From an uncultured Collinsella sp. (GTDB lineage: Bacteria > Actinomycetota > Coriobacteriia > Coriobacteriales > Coriobacteriaceae), in NCBI GenBank assembly GCA_902493835.1, contig CABURG010000035.1, forward strand, positions 1 to 13,772: a stretch of 13,772 nt of DNA. Direction: 5' to 3'. The notes under the pieces were generated by a model. The model did not search any database. It was given only the letters and a program-made list of their open reading frames with translations, and had not been told where the DNA came from. The number at the start of each line of letters is the position of its first letter. Position 1 is the first letter of the stretch. A program made the translations under genes and the position numbers. Shown here piece by piece: positions 1 to 6,904 of the stretch.

Positions 1-22
1 CGCATCGAAGCGCGTGTAGGGG

Positions 23-38
23 AGCGCCCGCGGGCGCT
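23..38. promoter_or_regulatory. 16-bp perfect palindrome upstream of the fructose PTS gene
   Basis: AGCGCCCGCGGGCGCT equals its own reverse complement. It ends 7 bases before the AAGAAGGAGGGA ribosome binding site of the permease gene. As RNA it could fold into a 6-bp stem with a CGCG loop; as DNA it could be a repressor operator. No U-run follows, so it is not a standard terminator. A short frame ends at TAG 17-19 and may be the tail of an upstream gene. The function is inferred and uncertain. Confidence 0.35.
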
Positions 39-59
39 GTACTCAAGAAGGAGGGACAC

Positions 60-2063
60 ATGGCTAAGTTTGACATCATCGCCGCCACCGGTTGCCCGAC
101 CGGCATTGCGCACACCTTCATGGCGAAGGAAGCGCTGGAGAAGGCAGCTGCCGAGCGCGGTCTGACCATTAAGGTCGAGACTCATGGCCAGGTCGGTGTC
201 GAGAACGAGCTCACCAAGAGCGAGATTGCTGGCGCCAAGGCCGTTGTCGTCGCAGCCGACAAGGATGTCCAGGCTGAGCGTTTCGCCGGCAAGCCCATGG
301 TTTCCGTTGGTGTTTCCAAGGCCCTGTCCGTTGAGGCCGCCGGTAAGCTGATTGACCGCGCGCTCGCCGCCAAGGGTGACGACACGGTTGCAGCTGCTGC
401 CGATATCGAGGATGAGGTCGAGGAGAAGGAGTCCATCGGTCACATCATCTACAAGCACCTCATGAACGGCGTCAGCCACATGCTGGTCTTCGTCGTTGCC
501 GGTGGTGTTCTGACCGCCGTCTCGTTCCTGTGGGGCATTACGTCCTTCGATTCGACGGCGTCTGACTACAACAGCTTTGCTGCGATGCTCAAGATCATCG
601 GCGGCATCGCCATGAACCTTATGGTTCCGGTGCTTTCCGCCTACATCGCCGAATCCATCGGCAAGCGCCCGGCGCTCGTCCCCGGCTTTGTTGCCGGTAT
701 GATCGCCATCCAGGGCCTGCCTGTTAACGCCGAGACCGGCATGATCGACGCCGGTGGCGCCGGCGTGGGCTTCGGCTTCCTGGGCGGTATCGTTGGCGGC
801 TTCCTCGCTGGCTATGTCATCCTGCTACTCGAGAAGGTTTTTGCCGGCCTGCCCAAGAACCTGGACGGCCTCAAGGCTATCTTCCTGTACCCGCTGTTCT
901 CGACGGCTATTGTCGGCCTGGTCATGCTTGGCATTTCCGGCCCCATGGCTGCCATCAACACCGCCATGATGGACTTCCTCAAGGGCCTGTCCGCCTCTGG
1001 CGCCGTTGTCCTGGGTCTTGCTATCGGCTGCATGTGCGCCTTTGACATGGGCGGCCCGGTCAACAAGGCTGCTTATGTCACCGGTACTGCTATGCTCACC
1101 GAGGCTCTGGCCGCCGGTGTTGGCACCGATACCTACAACTTCGGCACCAACTTCATGGCTGCCGTCTCCGCCGCCTGCATCGTTCCGCCGCTGATCACCA
1201 CCTTTGCCGTCGTTGTCGGCAAGAAGTACTTCAGCCAGGAGGATCACGACGCCGGTGTCGTCAACCTCATCCTTGGTTGCACCCACATCACCGAGGGCGC
1301 CATTCCGTTCATGACCAAGAACATCTGGCCCGTCATGCCCATCATGATGCTCGGCTCCTCTATCGCTTCGATCCTGACCATTATGTTCAACGTTCACGAT
1401 CCGGCGCCTCACGGTGGCTTCCTGGTCCTGCCCGTTGTCGAGAACGGTCCGCTTTGGGTCCTCGCGATCCTCATCGGCGCCGTTGTCGGTGGCATCCTGT
1501 TCGTGGCCTTCAAGAAGTACGACTTCGAGAAGAACCAGAAGGCTGCTCCTGCAGCCAAGCCGGTTGAGGCTCCCAAGGCCGCTGCCGTCGAGGCCCCCAA
1601 GGCCGAGGCTGCCGACTTCGTGAAGGTCGAGAATGTCTTTGTCGCCGAGGACTTCGCTTCTCGTGACGAGGCTCTGAGTTTCGTTTCCAACCAGGCCGTC
1701 AAGGCCGGTATCGCAAGCGACGCCGACGCCGTGATGAACGCCTTCCTGGCCCGCGAGGCCGAGGGCACCACGGGCATGATGGAGGGCTTCGCCATCCCTC
1801 ATGCCAAGTCCGACGCCATTACCGAGGCTGCCGTCATCGTCGTCAAGGACGAGTCCGGTGTGACCGGTTGGGACACCATGGACGGCGCTCCCGTCAATGT
1901 GGCTATCGCTCTGCTTATCCCGGGTGCACAGGCCGGCACCACGCACCTCAAGATCCTGTCCAAGGTCGCCGAGGCGCTCATGGACGAGGACTTCCGTGCC
2001 ACTGTCAAGGGTTCCACCGACGCCGCCGAGATCGCCAAGACGATCAACGCCCGCCTAGTCTAA
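60..2063 (+). CDS. fruA: Fructose-type PTS permease, fused EIIB-EIIC-EIIA
   Basis: This membrane permease imports fructose (or a close hexose) and phosphorylates it. Domain order is visible. EIIB is at about residues 1-100, with phosphoryl-acceptor Cys12 in AATGCPTGIAHTF. A hydrophobic EIIC follows at about 130-490, with the family motif ITEGAIPF at 410-417. Next comes an Ala/Pro/Lys/Glu linker at about 495-520 with the repeat VEAPKAAA/VEAPKAEA. EIIA is at about 521-667, with acceptor His581 in GFAIPHAKSDA. The length of 667 aa is normal for a three-domain fructose permease. The start is set by AAGAAGGAGGGA at 46-55, 5 bases before ATG. A strong terminator follows. HPr, EI and two PfkB kinases lie downstream, which fits fructose use. 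The exact sugar is inferred: mannose-type or other hexoses of the Fru family cannot be excluded. Confidence 0.93.
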   Translation: MAKFDIIAATGCPTGIAHTFMAKEALEKAAAERGLTIKVETHGQVGVENELTKSEIAGAKAVVVAADKDVQAERFAGKPMVSVGVSKALSVEAAGKLIDRALAAKGDDTVAAAADIEDEVEEKESIGHIIYKHLMNGVSHMLVFVVAGGVLTAVSFLWGITSFDSTASDYNSFAAMLKIIGGIAMNLMVPVLSAYIAESIGKRPALVPGFVAGMIAIQGLPVNAETGMIDAGGAGVGFGFLGGIVGGFLAGYVILLLEKVFAGLPKNLDGLKAIFLYPLFSTAIVGLVMLGISGPMAAINTAMMDFLKGLSASGAVVLGLAIGCMCAFDMGGPVNKAAYVTGTAMLTEALAAGVGTDTYNFGTNFMAAVSAACIVPPLITTFAVVVGKKYFSQEDHDAGVVNLILGCTHITEGAIPFMTKNIWPVMPIMMLGSSIASILTIMFNVHDPAPHGGFLVLPVVENGPLWVLAILIGAVVGGILFVAFKKYDFEKNQKAAPAAKPVEAPKAAAVEAPKAEAADFVKVENVFVAEDFASRDEALSFVSNQAVKAGIASDADAVMNAFLAREAEGTTGMMEGFAIPHAKSDAITEAAVIVVKDESGVTGWDTMDGAPVNVAIALLIPGAQAGTTHLKILSKVAEALMDEDFRATVKGSTDAAEIAKTINARLV

Positions 2064-2098
2064 TTCCACGGTACGCGAATAACATCGCCCCCTGTAAC

Positions 2099-2134
2099 AA
2101 AGGCGGAGTCCCTTTCCAGGGCCTCCGCCTTTTT
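2099..2134 (+). terminator. Intrinsic terminator of the fructose PTS gene
   Basis: The stem AGGCGGAG / CTCCGCCT, extended inward by further pairing (CCCT/AGGG), is followed directly by TTTTT. It starts 36 bases after the permease stop codon and separates that gene from ptsH. Confidence 0.85.
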
Positions 2135-2148
2135 CATGCCCCTTCTTC

Positions 2149-2219
2149 TAACTTGCGGTGAAATAAGGACTGTTTAAACGTTTCAACCGCAAAATCAGTC
2201 CCTATTTCACCGCAACTTA
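2149..2219. repeat. Long inverted repeat (REP/MITE-like or regulatory hairpin)
   Basis: The left arm 2153-2172 (TTGCGGTGAAATAAGGACTG) and right arm 2196-2215 (CAGTCCCTATTTCACCGCAA) pair at 19 of 20 positions, and the odd one is a G-U pair in RNA. Pairing extends to TAAC/CTTA with one mismatch, giving outer ends at 2149 and 2219. The 23-base loop carries TTTAAACGTTTCAA (2173-2186), a near-palindrome centred on CG that resembles LacI/GalR-type operators, and GTTTAAAC overlaps it. There is no T-run after the right arm, so it is not a simple terminator. It could be a dispersed palindromic repeat, a small RNA or an operator region. The structure is certain; the role is unknown. Confidence 0.8.
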
Positions 2220-2422
2220 CAGAAGGACATAGAGGAAGCTGCCCATTGAGTCTTTGTCGCGAACAGATCCTCAGCCAGAATTCCGTTCCGCCGATATTGC
2301 TCTGGACCGACCGAGTTTCCGCAGCTCGCCCGGCAGGCAAGCGTACAGGAACGACATCTGTCCAACAATTCGTGTGAAACACAATGAAAAACCGTTTGAT
2401 GTGAGTTAATATAAACAACGTC
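2216..2422. other. Non-coding stretch upstream of ptsH, no convincing gene
   Basis: About 200 bases lie between the inverted repeat and the ptsH leader. Minus-strand frames are open (2134-2466 and 2207-2464) but have no clear ribosome binding site or recognisable protein and run through the inverted repeat. The last 50 bases become AT-rich (around TTAATATAAAC, 2406-2416), the likely promoter zone of ptsH, although no clean -35/-10 pair could be fixed. It also contains TGTGAAACACA (2373-2383) and AAACCGTTT (2390-2397 area), both small palindromes. Confidence 0.5.
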
Positions 2423-2479
2423 GTGAATCTGACTCCTGCCACATGCATGACAGGGGTTAAACACAAAAAGGAGTCAACT

Positions 2480-2743
2480 ATGGTTTCTGAGAAGGCTACC
2501 CTCGTTAATCCTCAGGGTCTGCACATGCGTCCGGCTGGTCTGTTCGCCTCCACCATGGGCAAGTACGCCTGTGACGTGACGGTCGTTACCCCCGAGAAGG
2601 AGGTCAACGGCAAGTCCCCGATGGCCCTTATGGCTGCTGGTATCCCCTGCGGTACCGAGGTCGAGGTCAAGTGCGACGGCGCTGACGAGGCCGAGGCTCT
2701 GGCTGCTGCCATCGAGCTCATCAAGAGCGGTCTTGGCGAGTAG
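2480..2743 (+). CDS. ptsH: Phosphocarrier protein HPr
   Basis: This small cytoplasmic carrier takes phosphate from enzyme I and hands it to the EIIA domains of PTS permeases. It is 87 aa, the usual HPr length. Active-site His15 is in NPQGLHMRPAG, and Ser46 in NGKSPMALMAAG is at the position used by HPr kinase in Gram-positive bacteria; no such kinase is in this window. An upstream in-frame ATG at 2423 would add 19 residues, but ATG 2480 has AAAAAGGAGTC just before it and gives the standard N-terminus, so it is preferred. The leader contains a small hairpin (2435-2454, CCTGCCA/TGACAGG with one mismatch). The gene is followed by a terminator-like hairpin before ptsI, suggesting HPr is made in excess of EI. 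Confidence 0.96.
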   Translation: MVSEKATLVNPQGLHMRPAGLFASTMGKYACDVTVVTPEKEVNGKSPMALMAAGIPCGTEVEVKCDGADEAEALAAAIELIKSGLGE

Positions 2744-2786
2744 AACTCAAACGGGTCGCATGTTGAACAACTAAGTTCATATTTGG

Positions 2787-2824
2787 GGGCGCAGTGACCT
2801 GTTGTAAGGTAGCTGCGCTCTTTT
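2787..2824 (+). terminator. Terminator or attenuator between ptsH and ptsI
   Basis: GGGCGCAGTGACC (2787-2799) pairs with GGTAGCTGCGCTC (2808-2820) over 13 positions, with two G-U pairs and one mismatch, an 8-base loop and TTTT directly after. It would end or reduce transcripts leaving ptsH. ptsI would then need read-through or its own promoter; TTGTCA at 2823-2828 is a possible -35 with only a weak -10 (TTTATC, 2846-2851). Confidence 0.7.
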
Positions 2825-2870
2825 GTCATGGATATGGCAAAACGCTTTATCACATGACACGGAGAGAGGA

Positions 2871-4580
2871 ATGGGAATGTATCAGGGAGTCAACGCTTCC
2901 GAGGGCATCGGTATCGGCACCGTCATGGTCGCCGTCGATCCCGACTTGACGTTTGAGCCGCACGAGGTTGCCGATTCGGCAGCAGAGAAGGAGCGCTATC
3001 AGTCCGCTCTTTCGGTCTTCTGCGAGAAGACCCAGGCTCAGGCCGACCACATGAAGGAGACGGTGGGCGAGGCCGAGGCCGAGATCATGAGCGGACACAT
3101 TGTCCTGGCTCAGGACCCGGGCATGACCGACGCCATCAACGCCGCCATTGACGGCGGTACCTGCGCCGAGCAGGCGCTCATGGACACCTCGACCATGTTC
3201 GAGAACATGTTCCTGTCCATGGACGACGAGATGTTCCGTCTGCGCGCGGCCGACATCGCCGACATCCGCACCGGTATTCTGGCCGAGCTGCTGGGCAAGG
3301 AGGTCGTCGACCTCTCCGTCCTGCCCGAGAACACCGTCGTTGTCGTGCACGACCTCACGCCGTCCATGACCGCCACGATCGATAAGGCCCACGTTGCCGG
3401 TATCGTCACCGAGACCGGTGGCCGCACGTCGCACTCCGCGATCATTGCGCGCGCCCTTGAGATCCCGGCTGTCCTTTCGGTTTCCAACAGCTGCACCGCG
3501 CTGCGCAACGGTATGACCGTTGTCGTCGACGGTGGCAAGGGTATCGTTGAGGCCGATCCCGACGAGGAGACGCTCGCTGCCTACACCGCCAAGGCCGAGG
3601 CCTTCGCTGCCGAGAAGGCAGCCCTCGAGGCCTTCCGCGGCAAGCCGTCCGTGACTGCCGATGGCATCAAGAAGATCATCGCCTGCAACATCGGTAACCC
3701 CGATGACGTGCCCAACGCGCTCGATCACGACGCCGAGGCCATCGGTCTGTTCCGCTCCGAGTTCCTGTTCATGGACTCCGCTGAGCTTCCTTCCGAGGAG
3801 GAGCAGTTCAACGCCTACCGTAAGGTCGCCAGTGCGCTTAAGGGCGCTCCGGTCATCATCCGCACGCTTGATGTGGGCGGCGACAAGGAGATTCCGTATC
3901 TGCACATGGTCAAGGAAGATAACCCCTTCATGGGCTTCCGCGCCGTGCGTTACTGCCTGGCCAATCCCGACCAGTACAAGGTTCAGCTCCGTGCTCTGCT
4001 GCGCGCCAGCGCCTTCGGTGACGTCAAGATCATGATCCCGCTCGTCACCTGCGTCGAGGAGGTCTTGGCTGTCAAGGAGCTCGTCGAGCAGTGCAAGGCC
4101 GAGCTGACCGAAGAGGGTCGCAAGTTCAACGAGAACATCGAGGTCGGCATCATGGTCGAGACGCCCGCCGCTTCGCTGCTCGCAGACCGTCTTGCCGAGG
4201 TCGCCGACTTCTTCTCCATCGGCACCAACGACCTGATCGGCTACACCATGTGCGCCGACCGTGGTAACGACACCATCTCCAACCTGTACCAGGTTTACTA
4301 TCCCGCCGTGCTCCGCTCGCTCAAGAACATCATCGAGAGCGGCGTGAAGGCCGGCATCATGGTCGGTATGTGCGGCGAGGCCGCTGCCGATCCGCTGCTC
4401 GAGCCGCTGCTGATCAGCTGGGGCCTGGAGGAGTTCTCGATGAGCGCTCCGTCGATCCTGCGCGCCCGCAAGACCATCAGCCAGTGGACCAAGGCCGAGT
4501 GCGACGATCTCGCCGAGAAGGCACTCGCCTGCAACACCGCCGCCGAGGTCAAGGCACTGCTCGAGTCCGCAGCTCGCTAA
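2871..4580 (+). CDS. ptsI: PTS enzyme I (PEP-protein phosphotransferase)
   Basis: This cytoplasmic enzyme starts the PTS chain by moving phosphate from PEP to HPr. The N-terminal HPr-binding region covers about residues 1-145. The swivelling phosphohistidine domain follows, with His188 in TGGRTSHSAIIAR. The C-terminal PEP-binding barrel starts at about 255 and shows TLDVGGDKEIPYL, FFSIGTNDLIGY and catalytic Cys501 in GMCGEAA. The length of 569 aa is typical. Two starts are possible. ATG 2871 has GGAG 6 bases upstream. ATG 2877 has GAGG 7 bases upstream and gives MYQGVNASEGIG, the more usual EI N-terminus. A longer in-frame start at 2823 lies in the terminator T-run and is unlikely. The gene sits 74 bases before the first kinase gene, with no terminator between them, so co-transcription is likely. 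Confidence 0.95.
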   Translation: MGMYQGVNASEGIGIGTVMVAVDPDLTFEPHEVADSAAEKERYQSALSVFCEKTQAQADHMKETVGEAEAEIMSGHIVLAQDPGMTDAINAAIDGGTCAEQALMDTSTMFENMFLSMDDEMFRLRAADIADIRTGILAELLGKEVVDLSVLPENTVVVVHDLTPSMTATIDKAHVAGIVTETGGRTSHSAIIARALEIPAVLSVSNSCTALRNGMTVVVDGGKGIVEADPDEETLAAYTAKAEAFAAEKAALEAFRGKPSVTADGIKKIIACNIGNPDDVPNALDHDAEAIGLFRSEFLFMDSAELPSEEEQFNAYRKVASALKGAPVIIRTLDVGGDKEIPYLHMVKEDNPFMGFRAVRYCLANPDQYKVQLRALLRASAFGDVKIMIPLVTCVEEVLAVKELVEQCKAELTEEGRKFNENIEVGIMVETPAASLLADRLAEVADFFSIGTNDLIGYTMCADRGNDTISNLYQVYYPAVLRSLKNIIESGVKAGIMVGMCGEAAADPLLEPLLISWGLEEFSMSAPSILRARKTISQWTKAECDDLAEKALACNTAAEVKALLESAAR

Positions 4581-4597
4581 TTTGGTATCAGAGGTAA

Positions 4598-4630
4598 CCG
4601 CGTGGTTGGAATGGGCCGGCCACGCGGCCC
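4598..4630 (+). promoter_or_regulatory. Hairpin region between ptsI and the first kinase gene
   Basis: CCGCGTGG (4598-4605) pairs perfectly with CCACGCGG (4620-4627). A second stem, GGGCC (4613-4617) with GGCCC (4626-4630), uses part of the same right arm, so the two cannot form together. There is no T-run, so it is not a terminator. It lies just upstream of the AGGGGG ribosome binding site at 4641. It may act in RNA processing or expression control; this is inference. Confidence 0.4.
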
Positions 4631-4654
4631 TCACATATACAGGGGGTACTGTAA

Positions 4655-5587
4655 ATGTTCTACACGCTAACCGCTAACCCGGCTGTCGACATGACGGTTT
4701 CGAGCTCTCCGCTCGAGCCCGACGAGAACGTCCGCACCGGCTCGGCCAGCTACACGGCTAACGGCAAGGGCCTCGACGTGTCCTTCGCCTTTAAGAAGAT
4801 GGGTGTCGACACCGTCGCGCTCGGCTTCTTCGCCGGCTTCACGGGCAAGTTCATCGTCGAGGAGGTCATGAACCTGGGTTGCCTCTGCCGCCCGGTCTGG
4901 ACCGACGGTATCACGCGCATTAACACCTACGTCAACGATGGCCAGCATGAGTACGGCATCCTGAACCCGGGTGCTCCGATCACGCCGCAGCACCAGGAGG
5001 AGCTCTACAACATCCTGGACACCGCGGGCGATCTCGAGTGCCTGATCGTTTCCGGCTCCGTGCCTCCCAAAGCTACGCCTGACTTCCTGGCTAAGGTCAT
5101 GGAGCATGCTCAGGCTCGTGGTGCCGACGTCGTCCTGGACCTGTCCTCCGACAAGCTCAAGGAGCTCGCTCACAAGAAGCCGCTGCTCATCAAGCCGAAC
5201 CATCACGAGATGAAGGCCATCTTCGGCGTGCCGGTCGACACCGACGACGAGGTCCGCGTTGCCATGAAGATGGCTCACGACGCTGGCGTTCAGAACGTGC
5301 TGCTCACCCGTGGTAGCCGCGGCGACGCTTACTTCTCCAACGGCGAGGATATTTGGTACGCCAAGCGTGAGTTCAACATCAAGCTGGTTTCTTCCGTCTG
5401 CGCCGGCGACTGCACCCTCGCTGCTTTCCTGCACAAGTGGTACAGGGATCGCGACAACGTCGAGGAGGCCATGAAGCTCGCTATGGCCACCGGCGCCAAC
5501 GTTGCCGAGTCCGTCGGCATCGGCGACTTCGGTCACGTCGACGAGTACAGCAAGCGCGTTGCTGTCCGCAAGCTCGATCGTCAGTAA
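4655..5587 (+). CDS. PfkB-family hexose kinase, 1-phosphofructokinase-like (copy 1)
   Basis: It is predicted to phosphorylate fructose 1-phosphate to fructose 1,6-bisphosphate, the step after fructose PTS uptake; tagatose-6-phosphate kinase (LacC) is a related alternative. It is 310 aa, the normal size. PfkB features are the N-terminal MFYTLTANPAVD strand, NGKGLDVS at the substrate-binding GGKGxN position, FFAGFTGKF, and CAGDC with catalytic Asp252, which stands where the family usually has GAGDS. Two changes stand out: Asp replaces the usual Asn in GGKGxN (copy 2 keeps Asn), and Cys replaces the first Gly of GAGD. The ribosome binding site AGGGGG at 4641-4646 sets the start. It probably shares a transcript with ptsI and ends at its own terminator. 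The kinase fold is sure; the substrate is inferred from context. Confidence 0.88.
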   Translation: MFYTLTANPAVDMTVSSSPLEPDENVRTGSASYTANGKGLDVSFAFKKMGVDTVALGFFAGFTGKFIVEEVMNLGCLCRPVWTDGITRINTYVNDGQHEYGILNPGAPITPQHQEELYNILDTAGDLECLIVSGSVPPKATPDFLAKVMEHAQARGADVVLDLSSDKLKELAHKKPLLIKPNHHEMKAIFGVPVDTDDEVRVAMKMAHDAGVQNVLLTRGSRGDAYFSNGEDIWYAKREFNIKLVSSVCAGDCTLAAFLHKWYRDRDNVEEAMKLAMATGANVAESVGIGDFGHVDEYSKRVAVRKLDRQ

Positions 5588-5615
5588 TCGAAACGCGACA
5601 TATTCGTGCGCATGC

Positions 5616-5647
5616 GGCGCTCCGGTTTCGGCTGGGGCGCCTTTTTT
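5616..5647 (+). terminator. Intrinsic terminator after kinase copy 1
   Basis: GGCGCTCC (5616-5623) pairs with GGGGCGCC (5634-5641), with one G-U pair and a 10-base loop, followed by TTTTTT. It lies 29 bases after the stop codon and closes the ptsI-kinase unit. Confidence 0.85.
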
Positions 5648-5736
5648 GTTCCGTCATTGGAGAGAGATGTTCTGCCGTACTTCATCGCTTCCACACCGTT
5701 CACCGAGTTGTCCTAGCCTTTTACCGATGGGTGGAA

Positions 5737-5742
5737 TATACT
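5737..5742 (+). promoter_or_regulatory. Probable -10 box for kinase copy 2
   Basis: TATACT matches the TATAAT consensus at 5 of 6 positions and lies 34 bases before the start codon, downstream of the copy 1 terminator. No good -35 stands at 16-18 bases; TTGTCC at 5708-5713 is too far (23 bases). A separate promoter is expected here, but the exact site is uncertain. Confidence 0.4.
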
Positions 5743-5776
5743 TTCATCAACACGTTACTTCGTGAAAGGAACATTC

Positions 5777-6709
5777 ATGATTTACACGCTCACTGCAAAT
5801 CCCGCCATTGACTACAACATCGCCTGCGACGGCCTTGCTGCCAACACCGTCACGCGTACCCGTAACGCCGTCTACACGCCCAACGGTAAGGGTCTCAACG
5901 TCTCGTTCACCCTCGATCACTACGGTGTCGACACCACGATCCTGGGCTTTTTCGCCGGCTTCTCGGGCGAGTTTATCGTTAAGGGCGCCGAGGCCCTGGG
6001 CGTGCCCGTCAAGCCCGTGTGGACCGACGGCATCACGCGCGTCAACGTGTTCCTCAATGCCGGACCCGACACCGAGTACAACATGGTCAATGCCGGTGCC
6101 GCCATCAACGAGGCCAACGAGCAGGAGATGTTTGAGCTCATCGATTCGCTCGATGACATGACCTGCCTGGTCATCAGCGGCTCGCTGCCTCCCAACACTT
6201 CCGAGGGCTTCTTGGCCGAGGTCCTGCGCCGCGTCAAGGCCAAGGGGGCCGAGTTCGTCCTCGACATCTCGAGCCATCAGCTGGCGGATCTCATTGCCAT
6301 GGAGCCGCTGCTGATCAAGCCCAATGACGACGAGCTGCTCGACATCTTTGGCATTAAGGTGAGCGGTGGCGACGATGAGTCCGTCAAGGGCGCTATGGCC
6401 GAGCTGCACGCTAAGGGCGCCAAGAACGTGCTGCTGACCCTCGGTGGCGCCGGTGCGTACTTCTCCAACGGCGAGCACATCTGGTTTGCCAATCGCACCT
6501 TCGACGTCAAGCTGCTGTCGACGGTGTGCGCCGGCGATTCCTCGCTCGCCGCCTTCCTGTCCGTATGGCACGACGCTCCCGAGCGAGTCGAGGATGCCCT
6601 CCGTCTGTCGATGGCCACCGGCGCCAACGTGGTCGAGTGCCCGGGCCTGGGCGACTTTGCCAAGGTGGACGAATACAAGAAGAACATCGAAGTTCGTCAG
6701 GTCTGCTAG
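5777..6709 (+). CDS. PfkB-family hexose kinase, 1-phosphofructokinase-like (copy 2)
   Basis: This is a paralogue of the preceding kinase, also exactly 310 aa, and alignable along its whole length: MIYTLTANPAID at the start, NGKGLNVS, FFAGFSGEFIV, VWTDGITR, ISGSLPPN, LLIKPND and CAGDS with catalytic Asp254. The predicted reaction is ATP-dependent phosphorylation of fructose 1-phosphate or a similar hexose phosphate. It keeps the Asn of the GGKGxN motif that copy 1 has changed to Asp, so it looks the more canonical copy, though it also has Cys for Gly in GAGD. A GTG at 5762 would add five residues, but GAAAGGA at 5764-5770 lies at good spacing for ATG 5777. Terminators on both sides make it a separate transcription unit. 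Which copy serves fructose, and whether the other serves tagatose or another sugar, cannot be read from sequence. Confidence 0.88.
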   Translation: MIYTLTANPAIDYNIACDGLAANTVTRTRNAVYTPNGKGLNVSFTLDHYGVDTTILGFFAGFSGEFIVKGAEALGVPVKPVWTDGITRVNVFLNAGPDTEYNMVNAGAAINEANEQEMFELIDSLDDMTCLVISGSLPPNTSEGFLAEVLRRVKAKGAEFVLDISSHQLADLIAMEPLLIKPNDDELLDIFGIKVSGGDDESVKGAMAELHAKGAKNVLLTLGGAGAYFSNGEHIWFANRTFDVKLLSTVCAGDSSLAAFLSVWHDAPERVEDALRLSMATGANVVECPGLGDFAKVDEYKKNIEVRQVC

Positions 6710-6731
6710 CCGCATCGAAAAATCGCTGCCG

Positions 6732-6767
6732 AACACCCGCTTTGGATCTCCGAGACGGGTGTTTTTT
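6732..6767 (+). terminator. Intrinsic terminator after kinase copy 2
   Basis: AACACCCG (6732-6739) pairs perfectly with CGGGTGTT (6756-6763) and runs into TTTTTT (6762-6767). It lies 23 bases after the stop codon. Confidence 0.9.
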
Positions 6768-6904
6768 GTGCACTGAACGCATATGGCGTCTGCTGTCTCG
6801 TTTTATGGAATTGACGACGCGATTGCGTGTGCGCGCTTTCTCGTTTCTTGTTAGACTTCTTGAGAACCATCGATTAACGCTCACAAGTGCAGGAGGCCAT
6901 AGGC

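Noticed and set aside
825..1946. Long minus-strand open frame of 373 codons opposite the permease gene
   Set aside because: It is a mirror of the strong GC3 codon bias of the real gene. Its translation is rich in Gly, Asp, His and Val with no recognisable domain.
2384..2416. Complete ptsH promoter with -35 and -10
   Set aside because: AT-rich TAATATAA fits a -10 and TTGATG a -35, but the spacing between them is far too short, and no other pair fits.
2134..2466. 110-codon minus-strand open frame in the gap before ptsH
   Set aside because: It runs through the inverted repeat and the permease terminator, has no recognisable protein content and no convincing ribosome binding site.
2850..4634. 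594-codon minus-strand open frame opposite ptsI
   Set aside because: Same cause: an antisense shadow of a highly biased gene. It spans beyond both ends of ptsI without a ribosome binding site or known domain.
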